Positions 52,066 through 61,145 of a DNA stretch of 64,000 nt are shown one piece after another (position 1 is the stretch's first letter; each line of letters starts with the position of its first letter). This DNA is from an uncultured Victivallis sp. (lineage in GTDB: Bacteria; Verrucomicrobiota; Lentisphaeria; Victivallales; Victivallaceae). The DNA lies in contig NZ_CALXSK010000001.1 in NCBI RefSeq assembly GCF_944391105.1, positions 186,001 to 250,000 on the forward strand, in the 5' to 3' direction. Both the position numbers and the translations under genes were made by a program. The notes under the pieces are model-generated. The model saw only the letters and a program-made list of their open reading frames with translations, made no database searches and was not told the DNA's origin.

Positions 52066-52805
52066 AAAAACTCCTGCTGACCGCCGTCTGTACGGCATCA
52101 CTTCTGCTCGGGGGTGCCGAGCTGCCATCGATCTATCTGGCGGGCGACTCGACTGTCTGCGACTATCCGGCCGAACGGGCTCCGAAAACCGGATGGGGTC
52201 AGGCGTTGAAGGACTTCTGCAAACCGGGCGTCAAGGTGGTGAATCTCGCCGTCGAGGGGCGCAGCACGAAGTCGTTCCAGACCGAAGGACGCTGGAAGAA
52301 ACTCGTCGACTCTCTGAAACCGGGGGATTATGTTTTCATCCAGTTCGGTCACAACGACCAGAAAAAGAATGTTCCGGCTCTCTATGCCGCGGCGGAAACG
52401 GATTATCGCAACAATCTGGAAACCTTTATCCGGGATGTCCGTGCTCAAAAGGCCACGCCGATTCTCTGTACTCCGGTCAGCCGTCGGCACTTCAGTTCCA
52501 ACGGGGAGTTCCGCCAGAGCCTGGGCGACTATCCGCGGGCGGTTCGTGAAACCGCAGCCGCGCAGAAAGTTGCGCTGATCGATCTGAACGCCTTTACGGA
52601 ACAATTGTTCCGCGCCGAAGGAGCGGAAAATTCGAAAAAATATCTGACCATCGTCGCGCCTGGCGAATACCCGGGGTATCCGAAGGGCTCGAAGGACAAT
52701 ACGCACTTCTCCTACCTCGGAGCGACCGCCGTTGCCCGCGAGGTGGTCCGGAGTTCCCGGGAGCAGAAACTCCCTGTCTCCGAATGTTTTATCAACATCA
52801 AATGA
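52062..52805 (+). CDS. Rhamnogalacturonan acetylesterase-like SGNH hydrolase (CE12)
   Basis: A 247-residue exported enzyme with a signal peptide (residues 1-19, TAVCTASLLLGGA). SGNH blocks: IYLAGDSTV with nucleophile S30, NLAVEGRSTKSF with the oxyanion Gly, FIQFGHNDQKK with Asn, and KDNTHFSYLGA with D212 and H215. GDSTV and the DNTHF block are typical of RhgT/CE12 enzymes that remove acetyl groups from pectic rhamnogalacturonan or xylan. Translational coupling with the dehydrogenase gene suggests joint use on acetylated polysaccharide. Confidence 0.9.
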   Translation: MKKLLLTAVCTASLLLGGAELPSIYLAGDSTVCDYPAERAPKTGWGQALKDFCKPGVKVVNLAVEGRSTKSFQTEGRWKKLVDSLKPGDYVFIQFGHNDQKKNVPALYAAAETDYRNNLETFIRDVRAQKATPILCTPVSRRHFSSNGEFRQSLGDYPRAVRETAAAQKVALIDLNAFTEQLFRAEGAENSKKYLTIVAPGEYPGYPKGSKDNTHFSYLGATAVAREVVRSSREQKLPVSECFINIK

Positions 52806-52815
52806 GGAAATGAAA

Positions 52816-53118
52816 ATGGTTCATGTCATTGCACGCTGCGTCATCAAGGAAGGCTCTCTTGAAAAATTTCTCCAGATCCTGAACGACAATATTCCGAACG
52901 TTCTGGCCGAGGACGGCTGCATCCGTTACGAAGCCTGCGTCGATGCGGGGGTCGGCGTCGGGACTCCGGCCGAGCCGAACGCGGTCACGATCCTTGAGAC
53001 CTGGAAGTCGCCCGAACATCTGAAAGCCCATCTGGCTGCGCCGCACATGGCGGCCTACCGCGAAGCGGTCACGCCGCTGCGGGAATCGTCGGTCGTCACA
53101 GTCGTCAAACCGGCGTGA
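52816..53118 (+). CDS. ABM-fold (putative quinol monooxygenase) protein
   Basis: A 100-residue protein of the YgiN-like ABM family: VHVIARCVIKEGSLEKFLQI, EDGCIRYEACVD and TILETWKSPEHLKAHLAAPH. ATG 52816 is chosen because AGGA lies seven bases upstream; ATG 52810 almost touches it. It differs from the paralog at 27393-27716 in most positions but shares the LETWKS core. Its place in a carbohydrate operon gives no clear substrate. Confidence 0.82.
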   Translation: MVHVIARCVIKEGSLEKFLQILNDNIPNVLAEDGCIRYEACVDAGVGVGTPAEPNAVTILETWKSPEHLKAHLAAPHMAAYREAVTPLRESSVVTVVKPA

Positions 53119-53146
53119 GAAGGTTCCGGTAGAAAGGGGGCGGGAA

Positions 53147-53857
53147 ATGGTCAAATACTCGATCGTCGTACCGACGCTGAACGAACGGGAGAACATCCTG
53201 CTCCTCATCGACCGCATTGAAAAAAGCGGTCTCGCGGATTACGAGATCATCGTCGCGGATGAAAATTCTCCCGATGGCACGGCCGACGTGGTCAACGCCT
53301 ATGCAGCCGACGGGCACAGCAATGTCCGCGTCATCCTGAACGACGGAACTCCGGGATTGAGCCCGAGCATCGTCAAGGGATTCCGGGCGGCCGAGGGGAA
53401 ATTCCTCTGCTGCATGGACGGCGACCTCCAGCACGACACAGCCGATCTCGTCGGGCTCCTGAATGAGCTTGAAAATCATGATTTCGCCGTCGGCTCGCGC
53501 TACGTCGCCGGCGGCGGCTTCAAGGAGAAGTGGAATCCGTTCCGCGTGCTCGTGAGCCGGACCGCCGCAACGATGGCACACCTGATTCTCGGAGTGAAAG
53601 TCAAGGATCCGATGTCCGGATTCTTCGCTCTGCGCCGCGAGGCATTCGAACGCGTCGCGCCGCAGATGAGCCCGAAGGGATTCAAAGTCATGCTCGAACT
53701 GCTCTATCTGCTCACAAGCTCACCCATACCGTGCCGCGTAGTCGAACACGGCATCACCTTCGGGCTGCGCGAGCATGGCAAAAGCAAGCTCTCCGCCCGG
53801 GTCATGCTCGATTATCTGCGCATGCTCTTCGAGTTGCGGCGCAGCAGAAACGCATAG
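53147..53857 (+). CDS. GT2 glycosyltransferase, polyprenol-phosphate mannosyltransferase-like
   Basis: A 236-residue GT-A transferase similar to Dpm1. VPTLNERENILLLIDRI, DEIIVADENSPDGTAD, and CCMDGDLQHD with the DxD metal site are clear; GSRYVAGGGF, DPMSGFFALRRE and the tail EHGITFGLREHGKSKL follow. No C-terminal membrane helix is seen. It would transfer a sugar from a nucleotide donor to polyprenyl phosphate for envelope glycans. The last 46 bases overlap the 3' end of the convergent rsmB gene. Confidence 0.88.
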   Translation: MVKYSIVVPTLNERENILLLIDRIEKSGLADYEIIVADENSPDGTADVVNAYAADGHSNVRVILNDGTPGLSPSIVKGFRAAEGKFLCCMDGDLQHDTADLVGLLNELENHDFAVGSRYVAGGGFKEKWNPFRVLVSRTAATMAHLILGVKVKDPMSGFFALRREAFERVAPQMSPKGFKVMLELLYLLTSSPIPCRVVEHGITFGLREHGKSKLSARVMLDYLRMLFELRRSRNA

Positions 53858-55053
53858 GCGCCGTCATGTTCCGTCGACGGGAGCAGCTGCTCCCCGCCGG
53901 CGGCCTCAAACTCCGGATGCGCAGAGAGAAACCGCTCGATCTGCCCGGCGTTCTCCTCCGGCTCAATGCTGCACGTGCTGTACACGAGCTGTCCGCCCGG
54001 AGCAACCCGCAACGCGGCCGCCTCCAGGATCTCGTTCTGGAGCGCCGTAATCTCGCGGAGTCCGGATTCGCGGAAACGCCACAACGCGTCCGGCCGACGG
54101 CGAAACACTCCCGTATTCGAACACGGCACATCCGCGAGCACCAGATCGAAACTCCCGGTCAACTCCCGCGGCTCCGCAACAACGACCGGAAATTCGAGTC
54201 CGCGGCACCGGAAGTTCTCCTGCGTCAGTTTCTGCCTGCGCGCGGAACGGTCAGCCGCCGTCAGCGTTGCTCCGGACTCCATCCGTTCCGCCAGCAGCAG
54301 CGACTTTCCCCCCGGCGCAGCACAGAGGTCGAGCACACGCCGCACCCCCGTCATCACCGGAAGTGAAGGCGCCAGCGCGGTCGCAGGGTCCTGAATATAG
54401 ATCCTGCCCTCCCTCAACGCACCGGACTGCAGAACAATACCGGGTTCATCGCTTTCGAAAAACCGATACGGGCCGCGACAGGCGATCGGACGGACCGCCC
54501 ACTCGTCCGGAGGCTCGAATTCCCGTTCCGCGCGAAACGTAAACGCCGCCGGAGCAAGAAACGCACGACACATTGCGGCCAGTTCCTCCGCCGAACGGCT
54601 CCGCTGCCAGCGGGAAAGCAGTTCCGGCGGAAACACCTCCTCCGGAGTCTCCTGTACGACGGGAGGCGCGGCGACGGCGCGGCGCAGAAGCGCATTCACA
54701 AATCCCGCTTCCCCGCGCCCCCCCAGCGCCTTCGCAAGCTCCACCGCGACATTCACAGCCGACTCCGGCGCAATGCCGCTCTGAAACCGGATCTGGGTCA
54801 GCGTCGCCGCCAGCAGCCGTCGCAGCCGTGAACGCGGCGGCCGGGCGGCAAGTCCGGCAAGCCAGCCGTCGACCAGCCGTTTATGACGGAAATAGGCGAA
54901 CAGCAGACTGCTCACCGTCCTGCGAAGTTCCGGATGGGCAAGCGAAGAATCCAGCGCATCATCGAGACTCCGCTCGTTGCTCTCGACCAGTGCGAGCACC
55001 GCCGTTGCGTCGGAGAGAACATGCGCCGCCGTATCGGAGATCACTTTTCGCAT
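53812..55053 (-). CDS. rsmB: 16S rRNA m5C967 methyltransferase RsmB-like
   Basis: A 413-residue enzyme with an N-terminal NusB-like domain (LRRLLAATLTQIRFQSGIAP, VNALLRRAV) and an AdoMet methyltransferase domain. Motif I is VLDLCAAPGGKSLLLAE, motif IV ADVPCSNTGVFRRRPD, and motif VI YSTCSIEPEENAGQ, giving the two catalytic cysteines. NusB plus methyltransferase is the classical RsmB architecture. It starts inside the end of rfaD (13 bp overlap) and is the last gene of the MDR-lptD-rfaD-rsmB operon. Confidence 0.92.
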   Translation of the reverse strand: MRKVISDTAAHVLSDATAVLALVESNERSLDDALDSSLAHPELRRTVSSLLFAYFRHKRLVDGWLAGLAARPPRSRLRRLLAATLTQIRFQSGIAPESAVNVAVELAKALGGRGEAGFVNALLRRAVAAPPVVQETPEEVFPPELLSRWQRSRSAEELAAMCRAFLAPAAFTFRAEREFEPPDEWAVRPIACRGPYRFFESDEPGIVLQSGALREGRIYIQDPATALAPSLPVMTGVRRVLDLCAAPGGKSLLLAERMESGATLTAADRSARRQKLTQENFRCRGLEFPVVVAEPRELTGSFDLVLADVPCSNTGVFRRRPDALWRFRESGLREITALQNEILEAAALRVAPGGQLVYSTCSIEPEENAGQIERFLSAHPEFEAAGGEQLLPSTEHDGAYAFLLRRNSKSMRR

Positions 55054-56030
55054 TCGTCGCCCAGGTAACGGCCGGTCATGAGATAGTTGCGGATGTAGTC
55101 GATCACCGAATCGCGCAGACTCGTCGCCTCGCGTTCGTATCCGAGCGCCCTCAATTTGCCCATCTCCGCTTTCGTGTAGTATTGATAGCGATCACGCAGA
55201 TGCTCCGGCATATCGATGTACTCGATGTCGACCGGTTTCCCGAGCGCTTCGAACGCCGCGGCGGCAAGCGCGTTCCAGGTCTCCGCCCGGCCGCTGCCGA
55301 TGTTGTAGAGCCCGGTTGCACGTGGATTCCGGAACAGAAACAGAACCATATCGACCGCATCCTTCACGTAAAGAAAATCGCGCATCTGCTCACCGTCGGC
55401 ATATTCCGGACGGTAGGAGCGGAAAAGTTTGAGTTTCCCGGTCTCCGTGATCTGCTCAAACGCGCGCAGCACCACACTGCGCATCTCCGCCTTGTGCCGC
55501 TCATTCGGACCGTAGACATTCGAAAATTTGCAGCCGGTCATCTTCGCAAGCACCCCCTGGCGTTTCGCCCAGAGGTCGAACAGCTGCTTCGAGTAACCGT
55601 ACATGTTCATCGGGCGCAGCTCCTCAATGCGCGACTCGTCATCGACATAGCCGTGACTGCCGTCACCGTAGGTCGCACAGCTCGAGGCGTAAAGAAAACG
55701 GATCCCGCGCGCGAGGCAGAACTTCGCAAGCTCCTGAGTCGCATGAAAGTTGTTGTCAATCAGGTAGGAGGCGTCACGCTCCGTCGTGGAAGAGCAGGCT
55801 CCCATGTGGATTACGCCCTCAATCCGCGCGGAGTTGAAATCCCCCGCGGCAAGCCGGGCGCGGAACTCATCCTTCTCCAGATAATCCACAAAAGCCAGAG
55901 CGTTCAGATTCTTCCACTTGTCCGACTGCCCGAGGTGATCGACCACGAGAATGTCCTCGATCCCCTGCCGGTTCAATCCCCACACAATCGCGCTGCCGAT
56001 CAACCCGGCACCACCCGTAACGATATACAT
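55041..56030 (-). CDS. rfaD: ADP-L-glycero-D-manno-heptose 6-epimerase
   Basis: A 329-residue extended SDR that epimerises ADP-D,D-heptose to ADP-L,D-heptose for LPS inner core. Motifs: VTGGAGLIGSAI (NADP-binding), ASSCATYG, and MYGYSK with the Y144-x3-K148 catalytic pair. FSNVYGPNERHKAEMRSVV and the QMRDFLYVKDAV region are characteristic of HldD/RfaD. It begins two bases after lptD, so core sugar supply and LPS export are encoded together. Confidence 0.94.
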   Translation of the reverse strand: MYIVTGGAGLIGSAIVWGLNRQGIEDILVVDHLGQSDKWKNLNALAFVDYLEKDEFRARLAAGDFNSARIEGVIHMGACSSTTERDASYLIDNNFHATQELAKFCLARGIRFLYASSCATYGDGSHGYVDDESRIEELRPMNMYGYSKQLFDLWAKRQGVLAKMTGCKFSNVYGPNERHKAEMRSVVLRAFEQITETGKLKLFRSYRPEYADGEQMRDFLYVKDAVDMVLFLFRNPRATGLYNIGSGRAETWNALAAAAFEALGKPVDIEYIDMPEHLRDRYQYYTKAEMGKLRALGYEREATSLRDSVIDYIRNYLMTGRYLGDECEK

Positions 56031-56032
56031 GA

Positions 56033-58678
56033 TCAGTCATTGCTCCAGAATTTGCTGCCGCGCGACGAACCCGGCGCCCGCATCGCGGAATCAGCCTGAG
56101 AAAGAATCTTATTCTGCCCGCCGCTCTGCAGCGGAGACTGCAACCCGGTCAGGTAGATGGAGAACATGAAATTGGTGTCGTACGTGTCATCGTCATCGTC
56201 ACGCTCCCACTGCAGACCGGCTGCGACCTCCCAGCAATGGAAATTGCGGACGACTTGCAGCGTATGAACATCGATGTATCCCTCCTGAATATCGTACGCC
56301 ATTGCGTAGGAGGCGAAGGTCCGGCGATCCGGCGTAATCGGAACCCGCACGCTGAACCGCAACTCCTCCGTATGCTCATCGAAATATTTGTCAAAATACG
56401 AACCGGCGTCGAGCTGCGTCAGCGTCGACCCCATCGAATAGGCGCTGCGCGAACCGTAAGGACGATGATAAATGTAGGAGAACATGAAATCCCAGTCCGG
56501 CGCGGGCGAATACTTCAAAGTGATGTTCCAGCGGTTCAGCCAGCGCAGATTCAATCCGGGATGCCCCGCCTTGCGACCGTTCCGAATCGTCTCGGGTATC
56601 TTGCCGTTGTTGTTCCCCGCATCGATGGAAAACAGCGTGGAAATCGAAAACCCCTTGAACGGCGTCGCCGTCAGAATCGTGCAGAAGTCCCCGATCTGGC
56701 TGTAATCCCCCTCTTTTTCCATGTGAAGATCCCAGTAATTCTCCATCGAGAAATATTCCCGGATCGAATTGCCGTCACGCGTCTGCAACCGGTTCTCCAA
56801 ACCGAAACGGACAAAATGCTGCTTGTCGATCCGGTCGATGTCATCAAAATAATAGAGGTGATCGGGACGTACATTCGGCCTCGGAATCAACGTGTAGTTG
56901 AGATAAGGCCGGATCACATGTCTGAGTCCGTCCAGCGCCAGAAATGAACTGCGGACATCCTGCCAGGTGTTGTAGATTTTCGTCGACGCCTCGACTCCGA
57001 CCTCCCCGAGAAAACGCAGTTTCGAACCACCCTTGTTGTCGTAGTTGACCAGCGGGAATCCGATCGTGTTCTGCGGATCCGCCGCTCGGAACATGTTCAG
57101 AAGATCCTCCGTGCGAACCTTCCGTTTTGAAGTGTTCGAATACGCGGTCAGTTTCATGCCGGCACGCGGAACCACCGTCAGCCAGTCAAGCCGGATCGGG
57201 AAATAGAGGAAATGAGTCGTATCCATCCGGAAACTCGAATAATTCTTCAACCGCTCATTCGGGTAACGTTTGTTCCGCCTGTCGAACTTGATCCAGTCCA
57301 TCTTCAGATAGTCGAGCGACAAATCTCCCTGATAGTAGAAATTCGTGTTGAAAATCTGCTGCCGCTGGGCATCGAGCCGGAATCCCGGCAGGCGCTGCAC
57401 GGTCGTGTAGAAACTGTTCACCTTCGGCCGGACGTAAAGCGACGCGCTGAAATGGTCGAACTGCTGCTCAAGCGAAACATAGGTCGCCGGTTGCGGGTCC
57501 CGGTCGTATCGCGCGGAGAAGAAGTCGCGCGTAAAATACGGATCGCTCAAAAGCTCGAACACACCGCGGAAATCGAGGCGCGGCGTGATATGCGTCAAGT
57601 TCGTGATCCGGAAATCATACCGCATCTTCGGAATCCGGATCCGGTATTTGTTGTAATCATCCGTCTTGAACGGATCGAGATCGTAGATGCCGTAGGCGAA
57701 AATCTCCGTCCGCGAGTTGTCCGTCACAAATTCGGCATCCGCGCCGTAACCGAAGCCGCGGTAATTGTAGTAGTCCGCCAGCACCTTCACCGAAGAATAC
57801 GGATACTCGCTGAAAGTGAAGCGCTTCGACAGCATCACATAGTATCCCCAGTCGGAATCCTTGCCCCACTGCGTACTGAAAAGCCCCGGCGACTCGTCCT
57901 TCGGCTTGTAGAAGATCGGCAGCCACATGACCGGAACCCCGTAGACCTTCCAGAACCCGTTGGTCAGAAATACCGAATGATCGCCGACATCCGTGTCGAT
58001 CGTCTCAAGTCCGTAGAACTCCGTCGTATGCGGCGTGAACTGCGCACTCGTACAACCGATCGAATAGTGCCCGTTGTCGTCCTCCAGATAGTTGCACGAA
58101 CTGATCTCGGCGTTCGTCACCGTGATGATGCCGTCCGGTTTGCGTTCCGCGCTCTCCGCCCGGCAGACGAACGTCTGAAACCGCAGCTGCGCCTTTTCAA
58201 AACGGAAATAGCCGCTTTCGAGGTTGCCGATCAGTTTCTCCGCCCGGATATTGTCCGTCAGCATCGAAACCGAAACGCTCGCCTTCTGCTCGCCCCAGAT
58301 GTCTCCGACAATTCCGCGCACCGTCACACTGGTATTCGGCGCATTCTGCATACGGGCGAGTTTCGCCATGTCGACCACTCCGCCGGCGGTCTGCCAGCGG
58401 TAGACCTGCACATTTCCACTCGCCTCGAAGTCGCGGCTCTCGATGTTGATCACCGCCTGATCCGCGTAAATCTCAAGATCCCCGGCCGGAATATAGACGC
58501 CTTTGGCAACGATGTTCTGCCCGGCGAACTGCCAGCTCTCCGCATTGAACTCCTTGAATGAGGCGAAGTTCAATTTGGCCGCCCCCAGATTCGCGGCGCC
58601 CAGCGGCACAGCCAGACCGGCCGCCAGAACCAGGGACGCCAGCAGAAATTTTCCCTTACTTGAGAGCAATCGCGTCAT
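56033..58678 (-). CDS. lptD: LPS-assembly protein LptD
   Basis: An 881-residue outer-membrane protein. It has a signal peptide (KFLLASLVLAAGLAVPLGAA), an N-terminal OstA/LptA-like jellyroll (VYIPAGDLEIYADQAVINIE, FEASGNVQVYRW), and a large beta-barrel with alternating aromatic strands (MWLPIFYKP, WGYYVMLSKRFTF, RRTFASYAMAYDI). LptD with LptE inserts LPS in the outer leaflet. The start overlaps the stop of the upstream dehydrogenase by ATGA (58675-58678), which settles it against the longer frame from 58741. No lptE is evident. Confidence 0.9.
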   Translation of the reverse strand: MTRLLSSKGKFLLASLVLAAGLAVPLGAANLGAAKLNFASFKEFNAESWQFAGQNIVAKGVYIPAGDLEIYADQAVINIESRDFEASGNVQVYRWQTAGGVVDMAKLARMQNAPNTSVTVRGIVGDIWGEQKASVSVSMLTDNIRAEKLIGNLESGYFRFEKAQLRFQTFVCRAESAERKPDGIITVTNAEISSCNYLEDDNGHYSIGCTSAQFTPHTTEFYGLETIDTDVGDHSVFLTNGFWKVYGVPVMWLPIFYKPKDESPGLFSTQWGKDSDWGYYVMLSKRFTFSEYPYSSVKVLADYYNYRGFGYGADAEFVTDNSRTEIFAYGIYDLDPFKTDDYNKYRIRIPKMRYDFRITNLTHITPRLDFRGVFELLSDPYFTRDFFSARYDRDPQPATYVSLEQQFDHFSASLYVRPKVNSFYTTVQRLPGFRLDAQRQQIFNTNFYYQGDLSLDYLKMDWIKFDRRNKRYPNERLKNYSSFRMDTTHFLYFPIRLDWLTVVPRAGMKLTAYSNTSKRKVRTEDLLNMFRAADPQNTIGFPLVNYDNKGGSKLRFLGEVGVEASTKIYNTWQDVRSSFLALDGLRHVIRPYLNYTLIPRPNVRPDHLYYFDDIDRIDKQHFVRFGLENRLQTRDGNSIREYFSMENYWDLHMEKEGDYSQIGDFCTILTATPFKGFSISTLFSIDAGNNNGKIPETIRNGRKAGHPGLNLRWLNRWNITLKYSPAPDWDFMFSYIYHRPYGSRSAYSMGSTLTQLDAGSYFDKYFDEHTEELRFSVRVPITPDRRTFASYAMAYDIQEGYIDVHTLQVVRNFHCWEVAAGLQWERDDDDDTYDTNFMFSIYLTGLQSPLQSGGQNKILSQADSAMRAPGSSRGSKFWSND

Positions 58679-60345
58679 ATTCCCTGCTCGTAAATTCGTT
58701 TCAATTCCATTTCGGTCGCCATCGTGTAACATCCGGCGCAATCAAGCGTATTTCCGATCGTCGGCCCGAGTTTCGCGATCTCGCGAACCGGAGTGAGCGG
58801 CATATCCGGCGCGTTGGGAAAAATCACCGTCTTCCCGGGGAATTTCGCCCCGATCACCGCTTCGAGCCCCTGCTTGAGCGCCTTCATTCCGCCTACGGCG
58901 GCCAGAGCCGTCACGGGATTGAGTTCCCCGGTTTCCGCCAGGACAAGCGTATGCCGCAGATGTTCCGTGCGGCTGCCGCTCGAACCGATGTAGCGCTGCC
59001 CGCCGTTCACAATGCCGTCGATGGAAAGCACCCCCTCCATCCCGGCCGGAATTCCGGCAAAAATATTCATAAGCCCGTCATCGGCAAGATAATTCGCCGC
59101 CTGCGTCAGCACGGGGACCACCGGCACGAGCATGATGATGTCATCGAATCCATGCGGCGCAAAGTCGCGCAGCAGCGCATCGAACTCCTCCTTCGAAAGT
59201 TTCGACGGATTCACCGCCTTGAATTCGATTCCGCGTTCGGCGATCGAGTCGGACAGCAACTTCTCAACATTCGCGATGCGGTCGGAGTCCATATCGGTCA
59301 CGAGGATTCGCGACGGACCGTCCGGATTCTCCACCGCAAGCTGGGTGTGCATCTGCCCCATCGCCCCGGCGCCGCCCGGCAGCCAGCAAACTCCGCCTTT
59401 CTTCACGCGGCTGCGCACATTCCGACCATAGGCGGCGGAGAGAACCGTCCCCGGCGCCCCCTGATAGAAGAACCCCTCATAGTGGATCCGCCCGACATCG
59501 AACATGCCGGTCTTCCCCTCGTAGTCACCGATGAAACTCGTAACTGCGCCGCGGCTGCCGAGCTTTGCGGCGGGTTCCGCAAACTCCGCGGGCAGGTTGC
59601 AAAGAAAAATGTCGTCGAACTCCACACCGGAAGGAATCTCGTCCACAAGCGCCATCTTCACACCGAGCTCGGCGTTGAGCCGTTCCACCGCATCGGGAGA
59701 AAGACCGAACCCGACCACACTCGCGGGAGCGGCCTTCTTCAACGCCTCGCCCGCACCGTAAATCTGGCTGTCTCCGGCGGCGATGAACACTCGTCCGCCC
59801 GGAAGCGGAGCGGTGCGGTTTTCGATCATATAACTGGCCTGCACACAGGTCCAGGGTTCCAGAAGCGCCGCCACCGCGGCGGGCATCTCGTCGGAGATCG
59901 GCAGGAGATAGCACCCTTCGTCGCCGTTGAGCACGCGCTGGTCGATCACGCTGTACTGTTCCATGCCGCCGTTGATCGCGTAACCGTAGGCGAACCCTCT
60001 GCCGTTCACATAGATGTCCGCCTGGATGATGAAACGTTCGCCGACATCGAATTTCCCCGTCAGGTTCTCCCCGACCTTCACGACGGTCATCACGGCTTCG
60101 TGGCCGGGAATCACCGGATCCTTCTTCAAATCCTTTGAAATCACCCGGGGATGCGCTTCGCCCGCGCGGATCAGTTTCACGTCGGAGAAGCACAAACCGA
60201 TCGCATCAATCCGCACCAGGAGCTCGTCGGGCCCGATTCCGGGCACCGGAATGACACACGGCTGGTCGTTCACACCGAAATTCTCCATGCCCGCACCGAA
60301 CAGCGGCCATGCCAGCATCTTCTCCGGAATCGTAACGTTGCTCAT
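58675..60345 (-). CDS. Long zinc-dependent MDR dehydrogenase with duplicated Rossmann-like region
   Basis: A 556-residue protein, about 200 longer than usual alcohol dehydrogenases. The GroES-like part has GLCFSDVKLI (zinc Cys), VIPGHEAVM (zinc His-Glu) and LLEPWTCV (Glu ligand), as in polyol dehydrogenases; the structural-zinc cysteines are absent. Two nucleotide-fold segments follow: GGRVFIAAGDSQIYGAGEAL near residue 177 and GVCWLPGGAGAMGQMHTQLA near 328 with GxGxxG. The substrate is unknown; a polyol or sugar phosphate is plausible. It opens the operon with lptD, rfaD and rsmB. Confidence 0.78.
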   Translation of the reverse strand: MSNVTIPEKMLAWPLFGAGMENFGVNDQPCVIPVPGIGPDELLVRIDAIGLCFSDVKLIRAGEAHPRVISKDLKKDPVIPGHEAVMTVVKVGENLTGKFDVGERFIIQADIYVNGRGFAYGYAINGGMEQYSVIDQRVLNGDEGCYLLPISDEMPAAVAALLEPWTCVQASYMIENRTAPLPGGRVFIAAGDSQIYGAGEALKKAAPASVVGFGLSPDAVERLNAELGVKMALVDEIPSGVEFDDIFLCNLPAEFAEPAAKLGSRGAVTSFIGDYEGKTGMFDVGRIHYEGFFYQGAPGTVLSAAYGRNVRSRVKKGGVCWLPGGAGAMGQMHTQLAVENPDGPSRILVTDMDSDRIANVEKLLSDSIAERGIEFKAVNPSKLSKEEFDALLRDFAPHGFDDIIMLVPVVPVLTQAANYLADDGLMNIFAGIPAGMEGVLSIDGIVNGGQRYIGSSGSRTEHLRHTLVLAETGELNPVTALAAVGGMKALKQGLEAVIGAKFPGKTVIFPNAPDMPLTPVREIAKLGPTIGNTLDCAGCYTMATEMELKRIYEQGI

Positions 60346-60432
60346 TTTTCATCCCCGTTTCTCATCAAAGACATCGACCGCGCGCCATCGCACCGGCAAC
60401 CGATCGTAGCGGTTCAAAGCCCGAAACTCCTT

Positions 60433-60461
60433 AATATAACACGCGCCCGCCCAAATTGCAA
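60433..60461 (-). promoter_or_regulatory. Promoter of the MDR-lptD-rfaD-rsmB operon
   Basis: Minus strand TTGCAA (60461-60456), 17 bp, TATATT (60438-60433), about 90 bp before the start at 60345. Confidence 0.65.
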
Positions 60462-60469
60462 TTCCGGCT

Positions 60470-61075
60470 TCAGAGATCGAAATCATCATCGAGTACGGAC
60501 ATCTCATCCTCGACGAAATTCAACGCGAGCTTGAACGCCGCCGCCCGGTGGCTGATCTTGTTTTTGAGCTCCTGCGGCATCTCGCCGAAAGTCTGTTCAT
60601 ACCCGTCCGGCTGAAACACCGGATCGTATCCGAAACCGGACTCCCCGCGCGGAGCGTCGACGATCCGTCCCTTCACCTCCCCTTCAAAGGTCTCGATCAC
60701 TTCGCCGTTGATCGCGATTGCGATTGCGCAGACGAAACGGGCCCGGCGGTTCTCCTTGCCCTTGAGTTCGTCCAGCAGTTTCGCAATGCGTTCTTTGTCG
60801 GTCGGCGCATAACGGGCCGAGAGAATGCCGGGACGGCCGTCGAGCGCCTCGACCTCCAGACCGGAATCGTCGGCGAACGCCGGAACGTCGCAATATTTGC
60901 AGGCTGCGAGCGCTTTCTTCGCGGCATTCTCCCGGAACGAAGCGCCATCCTCCACGACACCGGGGAAGTTCGGATAGTCGAGCAACGACTTCAATTCCAC
61001 CTTCTGCCCCTCAAGCAGCTCGGCGTATTCCTTCACTTTATGCGCATTGTTTGTAGCAACGACAATATAGGCCAT
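60470..61075 (-). CDS. rdgB: XTP/dITP diphosphatase (RdgB/HAM1)
   Basis: A 201-residue house-cleaning pyrophosphatase that hydrolyses XTP, ITP and dITP. Motifs are IVVATNNAHKVKEYAELL, FADDSGLEVEALDGRPGILS with the catalytic Asp, GFGYDPVF and ISHRAAAF. ATG 61075 has AAGGAAAG at the right distance; the frame is open to 61168 but this is not needed. It is divergent from tilS across a 70-bp shared promoter region. Confidence 0.95.
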   Translation of the reverse strand: MAYIVVATNNAHKVKEYAELLEGQKVELKSLLDYPNFPGVVEDGASFRENAAKKALAACKYCDVPAFADDSGLEVEALDGRPGILSARYAPTDKERIAKLLDELKGKENRRARFVCAIAIAINGEVIETFEGEVKGRIVDAPRGESGFGYDPVFQPDGYEQTFGEMPQELKNKISHRAAAFKLALNFVEDEMSVLDDDFDL

Positions 61076-61092
61076 TCTCTTTCCTTTGCTCC

Positions 61093-61121
61093 TTGCATTC
61101 GATCTTACTGTCATATATAGT
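61093..61121 (+). promoter_or_regulatory. tilS promoter in a 70-bp divergent region
   Basis: TTGCAT (61093-61098), 17 bp, TATAGT (61116-61121) for tilS. On the minus strand, TATACT (61124-61119) overlaps it and could serve rdgB with TTTGTA 16 bp upstream. Confidence 0.5.
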
Positions 61122-61145
61122 ATAACCGGAATAGACTCTTTACAA

